Origin: Bacteroidales bacterium
Lineage (GTDB): Bacteria > Bacteroidota > Bacteroidia > Bacteroidales > UBA10428
Length of the DNA stretch: 36,123 bases
Direction: 5' to 3'
NCBI GenBank assembly: GCA_016934055.1
Contig: JAFGTR010000184.1
Coordinates: 1 to 36,123 of the forward strand
In this document: one piece after another, positions 23,981-32,508 of the stretch
Position numbering within the stretch: position 1 is the first letter of the stretch
Layout of the letters: each line of letters opens with the position of its first letter
Translations under genes and position numbers: made by a program
Notes under the pieces: generated by a model
Seen by the model: only the letters and a program-made list of their open reading frames with translations
Told to the model about the DNA's origin: nothing
Database searches by the model: none

Positions 23981-24658
23981 TTATAAACATCTGGTACCAA
24001 ACAGCACCGTTCCTATTCTGACAATATTGGCCCCTTCCTCAACGGCTATTTTGTAACTGTTGCTCATTCCCATTGACAAAAAACGCATTTCAACATGAGG
24101 AATCCCGGCATTTTTTATCCGGTCAAATACAGATTTGGTAGCCCTGAAATAAGGCCTTGCATCTTCGGGATTACCAAAACGCGGTCCCATGGTCATTAAT
24201 CCCTGTATGCGTAAATGCGGCAAATCGTGTATTTTCATAATCAATTGACTTACATCTTCAGGTAATACACCGGTTTTATTTGATTCTTTCCCGCTGTTAA
24301 CCTCAATAAGCACAGGCATGACTTTACCGGTTGAAGCACATTTTTTATTCACTTCCAAGGCAAGTTCAACAGAATCTATTGTTTCAATCATATCAAAAAG
24401 CCCAATTGCTTTCTTAACCTTATTTTTTTGCAGATGGCCTATCATGTGCCACTTTACAGCTTCATCAATGAACGGGTGCATTTGTTCAGCTTCCTGCACA
24501 TAATTATAACCAATTACTTTAATACCTGCATTTATAGCTGCCTGGACTTCTTCAGGTAATCGTGTTTTCGCCGCAGCCACCAGTAAAACATCTGAAGGAA
24601 GTGATTGCTGTATAGCTGTTACATTCTGTTTAATAAGGGTTAAATTGTCATTCTCCAT
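23981..24658 (-). CDS. yggS: YggS/PLPBP-family pyridoxal-phosphate homeostasis protein
   Basis: Alanine-racemase-N-domain TIM barrel of 225 residues that binds PLP but has no known catalysis; homologues keep PLP levels and toxicity in check. The PLP lysine is Lys31 in VLLVAAAKTR. Other family motifs: GYNYVQEAEQ (normally GENYVQE, here with a Tyr), WHMIGHLQKNKVKKA, VLIEVNSGKESNKTGV, GLMTMGPRF, LSMGMSNSYKIAVEEGANIVRIGTVLFG. It lies 15 bases after the ferredoxin gene and 15 bases before nadA, in the same transcription unit. The Glu-to-Tyr change in the GENYVQE motif is a small oddity. Confidence 0.93.
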   Translation of the reverse strand: MENDNLTLIKQNVTAIQQSLPSDVLLVAAAKTRLPEEVQAAINAGIKVIGYNYVQEAEQMHPFIDEAVKWHMIGHLQKNKVKKAIGLFDMIETIDSVELALEVNKKCASTGKVMPVLIEVNSGKESNKTGVLPEDVSQLIMKIHDLPHLRIQGLMTMGPRFGNPEDARPYFRATKSVFDRIKNAGIPHVEMRFLSMGMSNSYKIAVEEGANIVRIGTVLFGTRCL

Positions 24659-24673
24659 TATCGTTTAAACTTT

Positions 24674-25266
<593 letters not shown>

Positions 25267-25414
25267 GTTATTTCTCCTCATCTTAAAGAATAAAACCCTT
25301 GTTTTGATAACGACCAGTAAATCATAATCTACATATGACTTATTAAAAGACTATCATCGTAATAATTGTATATAAAGATACGTCAACATCCGTTTAAAAA
25401 ACCAAGAAGTAAAT

Positions 25415-25438
25415 TTAAATGAACTTATGTTCATTTAA
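25415..25438. promoter_or_regulatory. palindromic operator candidate, site 1
   Basis: Perfect inverted repeat with 10-bp arms: TTAAATGAAC (25415-25424), spacer TTAT, GTTCATTTAA (25429-25438). Its first 22 bases recur identically at 30113-30134. It lies between the divergent cupin (start 25266) and LhgO (start 25768) genes. Length and symmetry suggest a homodimeric repressor such as a TetR-family protein, but no such gene is in the window. Confidence 0.65.
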
Positions 25439-25613
25439 TAATTATTCGTATTATTTTTGATAAATATTTTCAGTTTAAAGATTATTTATACCAATATTTT
25501 CAAATTACAGGCTTTATTTGATAACAGAATTTTAATATTAACAAACTATAATAATAGTCGTATAAAGTTTGGGAGAATAATTGGTTTATTATTCAAAACA
25601 GTAAACAAATAAA

Positions 25614-25629
25614 ACGAACATATGTTCAA
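25614..25629. promoter_or_regulatory. palindromic operator candidate, site 2
   Basis: Core GAACATATGTTC (25616-25627) is a perfect 12-bp palindrome sharing the GAAC-N4-GTTC core of sites 1 and 3, with flanking C/A mismatch. It is about 140 bases upstream of lhgO and in the same 501-bp intergenic region as site 1. Apart from these two sites the region is very AT-rich and holds no convincing ORF. Confidence 0.5.
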
Positions 25630-25767
25630 TTATTATAAAAAAAACCGAGCCTTAATTATATTTCAGGAATGAACATAACAAATTTCTAAAATGATCATCA
25701 ATGAAGAAGATCAGAATAGATAAAACTGAAAGGTTATTATGAAAATCAAATAAAAAGGATAGAATTA

Positions 25768-26967
25768 ATGAAAACAAGTGATTTTTTAATTTTTGGAGCA
25801 GGCATTATAGGATTATCCATAGCCCGGGAGATAAAAAACAAATATCCTAAAAGTTCAATTACGGTTATTGAAAAAGAGCCTGAAATAGCAATGCATTCAA
25901 CGGGAAGAAACAGCGGAGTGCTTCATGCCGGATTTTATTATTCTGCCGATTCATTAAAAGCTAAATTATGTCGCGATGGAAATAAGGCTTTAAAAGAATA
26001 TTGCCGGGAAAGAAAACTCAAAATAAATCCCTCAGGTAAAGTTGTGGTCACCAAAAGTGAGAGTGAACTGAAGTCATTATTTGAGCTTGAATCAAGAGGT
26101 AAAAAAAACGGCGTAGAGGTTGCCATTATTGACGAAAAGCAATTATTTGAAATAGAGCCGAATGCCAAAACCTTTCAATATGCCCTGTACTCTCCAACTA
26201 CAGCCACAGTTGATCCCATCGAAATATGCACGACCATTAAAAATGAATTAACCCAAAAAGGAGTCTTGTTCATTTTTAATGAGGGTTATCAAAAAAAACT
26301 AAAAAACAATGTGATCAGAACAACAAAAGCACAAACCTTTCAGGCCGGAAAAACAATTAATACCGCCGGGTTATATGCCGATAAAATCGCAATGGAATAT
26401 GGTTATTCAAATAAATATGTCATTATTCCCTTCAAAGGGATATATCTGAAATACACTTTGCCGGAAATACCCATCAGGACTAACATATATCCAGTCCCTA
26501 ACCTTAAAAATCCTTTTCTTGGCGTTCATTATACCATCACTGTTGAGGGGACCATAAAAATCGGACCAACTTCTATCCCTGCATTTTGGAGGGAAAATTA
26601 TAAAGGCTTTTCGCAACTTAAACTAAATGAGTTATTTTCAATTCTGGGTTGGGAAAGCATGTTATTCCTGAAAAATGCTTTTGGATTTCGCGATCTGGCT
26701 TTTGAAGAAATAAAAAAATACAATAAGCAGTATTTTATCTCACAGGCCACATCCCTTGTAAAGGAAATAAATAAAAAAGGTTTTACAGAATGGACACGTC
26801 CCGGTATTAGAGCCCAATTGCTTCATAAGGAGACTCTCGAACTTCTGGATGATTTTGTAATAGAAGGTGATACCAATTCCGTTCATATATTGAATGCCGT
26901 TTCACCTGCTTTTACATGCGGCTTCACTTTTGCTGAACTTGTTTTCAAAAAATACATTGATATTTAA
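25768..26967 (+). CDS. lhgO: L-2-hydroxyglutarate oxidase/dehydrogenase-like FAD enzyme
   Basis: A 399-residue DAO-fold flavoprotein. The FAD motif is DFLIFGAGIIGLSIAREI, followed by the family block MHSTGRNSGVLHAGFYYSADSLKAKLC, which is diagnostic of LhgO/L2HGDH. Further marks are SPTTATVDPIEI, NTAGLYADKIA, PFKGIYLKY and a C-terminal TRPGIRAQLLHK...DDFVIEG. It oxidises L-2-hydroxyglutarate to 2-oxoglutarate, giving electrons to quinone or another acceptor; in an anaerobe oxygen is unlikely to be the acceptor. It stands alone on the plus strand between two minus-strand runs and has two palindromic sites upstream. A weak AAGGA lies before the ATG. Confidence 0.9.
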   Translation: MKTSDFLIFGAGIIGLSIAREIKNKYPKSSITVIEKEPEIAMHSTGRNSGVLHAGFYYSADSLKAKLCRDGNKALKEYCRERKLKINPSGKVVVTKSESELKSLFELESRGKKNGVEVAIIDEKQLFEIEPNAKTFQYALYSPTTATVDPIEICTTIKNELTQKGVLFIFNEGYQKKLKNNVIRTTKAQTFQAGKTINTAGLYADKIAMEYGYSNKYVIIPFKGIYLKYTLPEIPIRTNIYPVPNLKNPFLGVHYTITVEGTIKIGPTSIPAFWRENYKGFSQLKLNELFSILGWESMLFLKNAFGFRDLAFEEIKKYNKQYFISQATSLVKEINKKGFTEWTRPGIRAQLLHKETLELLDDFVIEGDTNSVHILNAVSPAFTCGFTFAELVFKKYIDI

Positions 26968-27015
26968 AATACTCAGTTAATCCAGAACAAAAATTACATG
27001 AAAAACCAATAAGGA

Positions 27016-27675
27016 TCATCCCATCTCAGCAATCATGTGTTTATTTGCTTTTACTTTATCATCCAATATTACCTTAATTTGAGCCTCTTGCGGAAGAAAA
27101 ACATCCACTCTTGAACCAAACATTATAAATCCCAGTTCATCGCCCTGTTTCACCCTATCACCTTCTTGTACATTACAGATTATACGCCTGGCAACTATAC
27201 CGGCTATTTGCCTTATCAGTATCAATTCCCCCTTTAAAGTTTCAATGACAACAGTGACACGTTCATTTTTCAGGCTTGATTTAGGATTCCAGGCTACCAG
27301 GTATTTCCCGGGATGATGCTTTGAATAGACCACCTTACCTGAAACAGGGATTCTGTTTTGGTGAACATTAAATACTGACATAAAAATGGAAACTTTCTTA
27401 CATGCCGTTTTTAAATACTCGTCTTCGAATACTTCTTCATTAGCCACAATTTTACCATCGGCAGGAGAATAAATAACAGTTTCGTCAGTAACAAAACTTC
27501 TGTTTGGAATACGGAAAAAAGCCAGAATAAAAACATACAGGAATACACTGATAAATGCCAGAATGGCGGAAAAAAATGCTAAATTGACCTGCCATATTAT
27601 GAAAACAATATTAACAAGCAATATTACTGCTGCTATTATTATCAATAAAGGACAGGCCTTTTTATATATATGCAT
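27016..27675 (-). CDS. psd: phosphatidylserine decarboxylase-related protein
   Basis: A 219-residue membrane-anchored PSD-type proenzyme of the short archaeal/Bacteroidota form. Start ATG 27675 is chosen because longer versions would overlap the DUF169 gene by about 100 bases. Two hydrophobic segments lie at about 8-28 and 31-54. The PSD body follows: VIYSPADGKIVANEEV, VSIFMSVFNVHQNRIPVSGKV, HPGKYLVAWNPKSSLKNER, IAGIVARRI and FIMFGSRVDVFLP. The processing site is Gly187-Ser188, where self-cleavage forms the pyruvoyl group. It decarboxylates phosphatidylserine to phosphatidylethanolamine. No phosphatidylserine synthase gene is adjacent; the usual partner pssA must be elsewhere. It sits 10 bases after DUF169. 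Confidence 0.9.
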   Translation of the reverse strand: MHIYKKACPLLIIIAAVILLVNIVFIIWQVNLAFFSAILAFISVFLYVFILAFFRIPNRSFVTDETVIYSPADGKIVANEEVFEDEYLKTACKKVSIFMSVFNVHQNRIPVSGKVVYSKHHPGKYLVAWNPKSSLKNERVTVVIETLKGELILIRQIAGIVARRIICNVQEGDRVKQGDELGFIMFGSRVDVFLPQEAQIKVILDDKVKANKHMIAEMG

Positions 27676-27685
27676 GTCAATAATT

Positions 27686-28294
27686 TTATAGGTCAATAAT
27701 TCGTTTTGCGCTTTCATATGGAAGTCCCAACACAACTTCATTTTCTTCAATCCCTCCGTATTTTCTTGAATCAGGACAACCAAATGAAAGACTCACAGTC
27801 TGGTTTATATAACAATTGGCAAACACATTGCCGCAAACCGATAATAATGAAAAAGGGGGGATTGAAGGTGTTATCTTATGTTCTGCCAATGTATGTATAA
27901 TGGATGTAATTCTATCCGGCTTTACATATATAATATATAAATCAGGTCTTGTCTCTTTTTCCATGTATTTTGTCATGCCCAGGTTGATATGCCTTATATT
28001 CTTCAGGATTGGTATAGTTTTCAGAACATTAATGACATAAGCAACAGGAATTTTATTCTTCTCCGAAATGGTTCTGGCAAGTTGTCTTTCATTATTATCA
28101 AAACCTATACACCTTCTGGCACCGGGGCAGCCTAAATTACCAATTACAAGCCTTACCGGAATATTAAACGAATGGTTCACAGCCTCACAAAACTTCATTT
28201 GTTTCGTGGGCACATTAATAAATTCGTTTGTTTCTCCATTTACATTAATGGCAGAACATTTTGGGCCGAAGATATTTTTAAGTTCATTGATCAT
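27686..28294 (-). CDS. DUF169 protein
   Basis: A 202-residue protein of family DUF169. Cys-rich conserved blocks are seen: FCEAVNHSFNIPVRLVIGNLGCPGARRCIGF near residues 35-65, and VCGNVFANCYINQTVSLSFGCPDSRKYGGIEENEVVLGLP near the C-terminus. The middle has PDLYIIYVKPDRITSIIHTLAE. The repeated Gly-Cys-Pro motifs are typical of DUF169, whose members in anaerobes and methanogens have no established role; a metal or Fe-S ligand function for the Cys is possible. Start ATG 28294 rather than TTG 28300. It is 34 bases after kduI and 10 bases before psd. Confidence 0.85.
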   Translation of the reverse strand: MINELKNIFGPKCSAINVNGETNEFINVPTKQMKFCEAVNHSFNIPVRLVIGNLGCPGARRCIGFDNNERQLARTISEKNKIPVAYVINVLKTIPILKNIRHINLGMTKYMEKETRPDLYIIYVKPDRITSIIHTLAEHKITPSIPPFSLLSVCGNVFANCYINQTVSLSFGCPDSRKYGGIEENEVVLGLPYESAKRIIDL

Positions 28295-28328
28295 CTCCAA
28301 CCAGCAATTTATATTTCAGATAAAATGT

Positions 28329-29171
28329 TTATCTGAGGTCAGCCGGGCCATAAACATCCATATCGCTGTAATCCAGGTTTTCACCAGCCATTCCCCAAAT
28401 AAAAATATAATTTGAAGTCCCCGCCGCACTGTGGATTGACCAGTTTGGAGATATGACGGCTTCTTCGTTTTTCATCCAGATGTGACGGGTTTCCTGCGGT
28501 TGTCCCATATAATGACAGATAGCCTGACCTTCAGGCACGTTAAAATAAAAATATGCTTCCATTCTCCGGCTATGGGTATGTGCCGGCATCGTGTTCCATA
28601 CACTTCCGGGTTTTAATTCTGTCATCCCCATTTGTAACTGACAGGTTTTTACAACACTATTAACCATCAATTTGTTAATCCTTCGGGCATTAGAAGCTTC
28701 CAATGAACCCATTTCTGCAACTTCCGCATCCGCCAGAGAAATCTTTTTAACAGGATACGCAGTATGCGCCAGCGCCGAGTTCATGTAAAAATGTGCCGGC
28801 TTGTTTTTATCTATGCTTTCAAATACTATATCTTTATTACCCGAACCTATGTACAATGCTTCTTTAAAGTCTATTTCGTATTTTTTGCCATCGACTGAAA
28901 CAGAACCTTTGCCTCCAACATTAATAATACCCAATTCGCGACGTTCTAAAAAGAAATTTGCCTTTAAAACATCGACAGTTTCAAGAACAAGACTTTTGGT
29001 AACTGGTACTGCACCCCCGACAATAAAACGGTCATAATGTGAATACACCAGATTAATAACATCGTTTTCCATTAAATTCTCAATTAAAAACTCCTGCCGT
29101 ATCCGTTCAGTATCATACTGTTTAAAATCGACAGGGTGCGTTGAAAACCTTTCACTGATTTTTGTTGTCAT
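28329..29171 (-). CDS. kduI: 5-keto-4-deoxyuronate isomerase
   Basis: Isomerises 5-keto-4-deoxyuronate to 2,5-diketo-3-deoxygluconate, in breakdown of pectin, alginate-like or glycosaminoglycan uronates. The 280-residue length is standard. Seen: the N-terminal family block [22 protein letters not shown], then [15 protein letters not shown], and the cupin zinc site [16 protein letters not shown] (His-X-His-X4-Glu) with a later [11 protein letters not shown]. The remaining genes of the uronate pathway (kduD, kdgK, kdgA) are not in the window, so it is isolated from them. The next genes downstream are unrelated (DUF169, psd). Confidence 0.96.
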   Translation of the reverse strand: MTTKISERFSTHPVDFKQYDTERIRQEFLIENLMENDVINLVYSHYDRFIVGGAVPVTKSLVLETVDVLKANFFLERRELGIINVGGKGSVSVDGKKYEIDFKEALYIGSGNKDIVFESIDKNKPAHFYMNSALAHTAYPVKKISLADAEVAEMGSLEASNARRINKLMVNSVVKTCQLQMGMTELKPGSVWNTMPAHTHSRRMEAYFYFNVPEGQAICHYMGQPQETRHIWMKNEEAVISPNWSIHSAAGTSNYIFIWGMAGENLDYSDMDVYGPADLR

Positions 29172-29240
29172 AACAATTGGTTTTAATAAATAAAAAATAT
29201 CTGTGTTTTAGAATCACTTTATATATGTAATAAAATTGTA

Positions 29241-29444
29241 TTTATACCAATACAGCATAATTCAGAAAATCAAAACAGGAATTAATATTTCATCCGATTA
29301 AAAAATTGGCGTTTTACCGCAACTCAGCCTGATATAAAACTGACATTTGTCTCAAAACCAGAGGCAAATGGTTTAATGTCAAACAAAGGCGTTTCGTTAA
29401 AATAGTCATTCAGAATATGAATAATGCCAATTGGTTGGTATAAA
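29241..29444. repeat. possible small inverted-repeat element
   Basis: TTTATACCAA (29241-29250) and TTGGTATAAA (29435-29444) are perfect 10-bp inverted repeats bracketing about 184 bases without coding potential. Inner sequence also shows imperfect symmetry near both ends (GCATAATTCA against the complement of TGAATAATGC). TTTATACCAATA recurs at 25485-25496. It fills the 280-bp gap between the methyltransferase and kduI. A MITE is possible; target duplications were not resolved. Confidence 0.3.
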
Positions 29445-29451
29445 ACTTCAT

Positions 29452-30084
29452 TCATTCCTTTTTGGCTTTAATTACTACAAAACTTCCTTCTCCGTAACCA
29501 TTTTTTGACATTTGGATTTCCGTTATTGTATTCAACATCCCAAAAACGGTTTGCAATGTAGTTTCTGTTTTAAAACCGGTTTCTGATAAGTATCCGTAAA
29601 CCTCTTCGGTACTGTAAAAATCAGCATCCTTATAAAAAACACTTTGGTTTCTGTTCCTGAAGTATACTTTACCAACAGGGCTGTTTTTATCGACAAAGCC
29701 AATGATAAAAACGCCATTTTTTCTCAATATCCTGTGTACTTCTTTAAATGACTGCAAAACATTATTAACAAAACAAATGGTAGTAACCATCAGGGCAAAA
29801 TCATAGCTTTCATCAGGATAAGGTAATTCTTCAGCAACACCATCAATTGCATTTATATTTCTTTCACTTGCTTTCTCACGCATAGCAAACGAAGGTTCAA
29901 CCCCATCCATAATACCAAGCTTTGAGGCAAATATCCCGCTCCCAACACCTATTTCAACACCATTGCACTTGGCAGGCAACACTTTTTGTATCGCTGCCAG
30001 TTCCGATTGAAAAACAAAGCGGTTATCAATAAACCACTGTTCATATTCAGCCAAATGCTCATCGAATGGTTTAGTCTTTGCCAT
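29452..30084 (-). CDS. class I SAM-dependent methyltransferase
   Basis: A 210-residue Methyltransf_11-type protein. Motif I is GVEIGVGSGIFASKLGI, motif II is GVEPSFAMREKA, followed by DGVAEELPYPDESYDFALMVTTICFVNN and ILRKNGVFIIGFVDKNSP. The acidic FDEHLAEYEQWFIDN start is typical of small anaerobe methyltransferases with unknown substrates. The gene is transcribed away from panD. A 22-base stretch identical to operator site 1 lies 29 bases upstream of its ATG, in promoter position, so it is probably controlled by the same factor as the cupin/ferredoxin and lhgO units. Confidence 0.86.
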   Translation of the reverse strand: MAKTKPFDEHLAEYEQWFIDNRFVFQSELAAIQKVLPAKCNGVEIGVGSGIFASKLGIMDGVEPSFAMREKASERNINAIDGVAEELPYPDESYDFALMVTTICFVNNVLQSFKEVHRILRKNGVFIIGFVDKNSPVGKVYFRNRNQSVFYKDADFYSTEEVYGYLSETGFKTETTLQTVFGMLNTITEIQMSKNGYGEGSFVVIKAKKE

Positions 30085-30112
30085 TTTTTTTATATATATT
30101 CAGACCTCAAAA

Positions 30113-30136
30113 TTAAATGAACTTATGTTCATTTTA
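30113..30136. promoter_or_regulatory. palindromic operator candidate, site 3
   Basis: TTAAATGAAC (30113-30122), spacer TTAT, then GTTCATTTTA (30127-30136): one mismatch from perfect symmetry in the last arm. The first 22 bases equal those of site 1. It lies between the methyltransferase start (30084, minus) and panD (30296, plus), 29 bases from the former. Confidence 0.65.
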
Positions 30137-30295
30137 AAATTATTTAGACTAATTTTGAATAAAGATTTTGTCATGATCATTTCAAAGCTATACGAAAAAT
30201 AGCCCCGGTTAGAATACTACAGCGGAAAACAGATTGTTTTATTTGGTTGAGAACAAGAATAAAATCTGGCCTTTAAAACATAAATACGTTTTATC

Positions 30296-30634
30296 ATGGA
30301 AATAGAAGTTTTAAAATCGAAAATCCACAGAGCAAGGGTTACCGATGCTAATTTAGATTATATCGGAAGCATAACCATTGATGAGGACTGGATAAAGCTT
30401 GCCGGTTTATATGAATATGAGAAAGTACAGGTCTTAAATATCAATAATGGTGAGCGGTTTGAAACCTATGTTATCAAGGGAGATAAAGGCAGCCATGATA
30501 TTATCTTAAACGGAGCGGCAGCCCGTAAAGTACAAGCTGGCGATTTGGTCATTATTATGGCTTATACCCGTATTGAAAGCAGCGATATTGAAAAACTAAA
30601 ACCAAAAATCATTTATGCTGAGGACTATTATTAA
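30296..30634 (+). CDS. panD: aspartate 1-decarboxylase
   Basis: Pyruvoyl enzyme making beta-alanine from L-aspartate for pantothenate and CoA. The 112-residue proenzyme has the self-processing site Gly24-Ser25 in DANLDYIGSITID, at the standard position. Other motifs: KSKIHRARVTDANL, INNGERFETYVI, and LNGAAARKVQAGDLVIIMAY. No panB or panC is adjacent. The sequence runs on for a few residues (KPKIIYAEDYY) as usual. It lies alone on the plus strand, divergent from the methyltransferase. Confidence 0.97.
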   Translation: MEIEVLKSKIHRARVTDANLDYIGSITIDEDWIKLAGLYEYEKVQVLNINNGERFETYVIKGDKGSHDIILNGAAARKVQAGDLVIIMAYTRIESSDIEKLKPKIIYAEDYY

Positions 30635-30991
30635 TAAGGGACTGAATGAAGCAGATAACAGCCATACGCACCAAATTAATGATGAAAGATATATGTTTCC
30701 TGCCTGCATCAGTTCAAATAAGAGAAAAAAGACCTTGACAATACTTGAGGGACTAAATGAATTCCATAATAATATTTATATCGATCATTACGATAAACCT
30801 CCAGCAGAATTGTTGAAACCTATGGCTTCTTTAAAGTGTTGTTCACACTATTTACCGGCAATATTCAGATAAACAAACAGCTTATTATATTGTTATTCCT
30901 TTAAGAAAAACGTTCAATCCATCAATGGCTTACTGTTTTAGCGGTCAGGATTATTGAACTGTAAATTTGATTATTTTTAAAACATAAAATC
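30635..30991 (+). other. intergenic region with promoter candidate
   Basis: A 357-bp region without a convincing gene. An 85-codon frame beginning inside panD (30615-30872) shows no recognisable domain and overlaps panD by 20 bases, so it is not called. Near the end TAAATTTG at 30962-30969 matches the Bacteroidota -7 consensus TAnnTTTG and lies 22 bases before the thioredoxin-like ATG. Confidence 0.5.
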
Positions 30992-31573
30992 ATGGCTTAT
31001 ACATTACAAACAGGACAGAAAGCACCGGGTTTTAAATTGCCGGCAACAGACGGAAAAACGTATGAACTTTCCGGTTTCAATGACAGCCGATACCTGGTAA
31101 TATTTTTTACCTGCAACCATTGTCCCTATGTGAAGGGCTCTGATGAAATAACCAGAAAAACTGCGGAAAAATTTATTCCAAAAGGCGTAAAATTTATCGG
31201 CATCAATTCAAACAGTGAAAACACATATGAGGAAGACAGCTTCGAAAATATGGTAAAGAGAATGGAACATTACCGGTTTCCCTGGCTTTACCTGTACGAC
31301 CGGTCGCAGGAAACTGTAAAAGCATACGGGGGACTGAAAACGCCTCATTTTTTCGTTTTTGATGAAAACAGAACATTGGTATACACAGGCCGGGGTGTTG
31401 ACAGTCCGAGAGACACTTCAAGAATGACTGTTAATGACCTCGACAGGGTATTGACAGAATTAACTGAAGGCAGGCCGATTTCAGTTTCAGTAACAAATCC
31501 GATCGGCTGTAATATTAAGTGGGAAGGGAAAGACGCCCATTGGATGCCGGCAGAAGCGTGCGACCTGGTATAA
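30992..31573 (+). CDS. thioredoxin-like / AhpC-TSA-like protein
   Basis: A 193-residue thioredoxin-fold protein. The N-terminus [22 protein letters not shown] is that of AhpC/TSA and ResA-like proteins, and the active site is Cys41-Asn-His-Cys44-Pro ([10 protein letters not shown]). [23 protein letters not shown], then [29 protein letters not shown], gives the cis-Pro loop (TPH). The C-terminal block ends [13 protein letters not shown]. No signal peptide, so cytosolic. This PRX_like1-type group is thought to act in thiol redox control. It is followed 10 bases later by the DCC-type gene, likely cotranscribed. Confidence 0.9.
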   Translation: MAYTLQTGQKAPGFKLPATDGKTYELSGFNDSRYLVIFFTCNHCPYVKGSDEITRKTAEKFIPKGVKFIGINSNSENTYEEDSFENMVKRMEHYRFPWLYLYDRSQETVKAYGGLKTPHFFVFDENRTLVYTGRGVDSPRDTSRMTVNDLDRVLTELTEGRPISVSVTNPIGCNIKWEGKDAHWMPAEACDLV

Positions 31574-31583
31574 AAATACGGAC

Positions 31584-31943
31584 ATGAACAACAGCATTGT
31601 ATTGTATGACAACACCTGCCGGTTGTGCAATAGTACTGTACATTTCCTTAAAAAAGCCAATACGGTTGGGAAAATACGGTTTATCCCTGTAAATTCATCG
31701 AAAGGGGAAGATTATATCCGTGCATATCATATTAAAAACAATGACAAAAATTCAGTCATTCATATCCGGGAAGATAAATACTATACAAAATCGGAAGCTG
31801 TGCTGTCTGTCCTTAGAATTTATAAAAATTACAAAATACTTCAAACTGTGCTTTGGCTTGTTCCAAAATATTTTCGTGATTTACTGTATGATTTTATTGC
31901 CAAAAACAGATATATATGGTTTGGTAAAACCAAATATCATTAG
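31584..31943 (+). CDS. DCC-family (DUF393) thiol-disulfide protein
   Basis: A 119-residue thioredoxin-like protein. The DCC motif is Asp9-X2-Cys12-X2-Cys15 (YDNTCRLC). Later marks are IRFIPVNSSKGEDYI, KYYTKSEAVLSVLR and the typical C-terminal RDLLYDFIAKNRYIWFGK. These proteins are predicted thiol oxidoreductases; partners are unknown. It is 10 bases after the other thiol protein. Confidence 0.9.
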   Translation: MNNSIVLYDNTCRLCNSTVHFLKKANTVGKIRFIPVNSSKGEDYIRAYHIKNNDKNSVIHIREDKYYTKSEAVLSVLRIYKNYKILQTVLWLVPKYFRDLLYDFIAKNRYIWFGKTKYH

Positions 31944-32000
31944 CTTTGTGGCTGATCGATACAGACAAATGACCTCATACCATAAACATTAAACTGAAAC

Positions 32001-32375
32001 ATGCGATTCATCGGAAACATTATCTGGCTTTTATTTGGCGGATTTTTAACCGCCGTGGAATATGTACTGGCGAGCGTTGCCCTTATGATCACCATTATTG
32101 GCATTCCGTTTGGCCTTCAGACGCTTAAACTGGCTGTGCTCGAATTATGGCCTTTTGGTGCTGATATCCGTACACGCGAAAACCAACCCGGTTGCCTGTC
32201 AACCCTTATGAACCTCATCTGGATATTTGTGGGGGGCATCTGGATTTTCCTTACCCACATTTTCTTCGGCATCCTCCTGGGTATTACCATCATCGGCATT
32301 CCCTTTGCAAAGCAGCATTTTAAACTGGCACACCTTGCCCTTACCCCTTTTGGGCGTGAAATTGTTTATCCGTAA
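32001..32375 (+). CDS. YccF-family membrane protein
   Basis: A 124-residue inner-membrane protein with two repeats of the YccF domain: MRFIGNIIWLLFGGFLTAVEYVLASVALMITIIGIPFGLQTLKLA and NLIWIFVGGIWIFLTHIFFGILLGITIIGIPFAKQHFKLA. Each repeat gives a pair of hydrophobic helices and the conserved TIIGIPF motif. The function of the family is unknown. It starts 57 bases after the DCC gene. Confidence 0.92.
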   Translation: MRFIGNIIWLLFGGFLTAVEYVLASVALMITIIGIPFGLQTLKLAVLELWPFGADIRTRENQPGCLSTLMNLIWIFVGGIWIFLTHIFFGILLGITIIGIPFAKQHFKLAHLALTPFGREIVYP

Positions 32376-32508
32376 AAATTTTTGTTGTAATGAGTTCAAT
32401 AATTATTGTATTTGTATGATTAAATCCCTGTATGATGACGAACAGGTTTTGTCAGGAAATTCTATATTTACACTCCTGTTTCATATCGTCTATTAAAACA
32501 AAATCATT

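Noticed and set aside
30615..30872. 85-codon ORF after panD
   Set aside because: Begins inside panD, no recognised domain and irregular composition; most likely chance.
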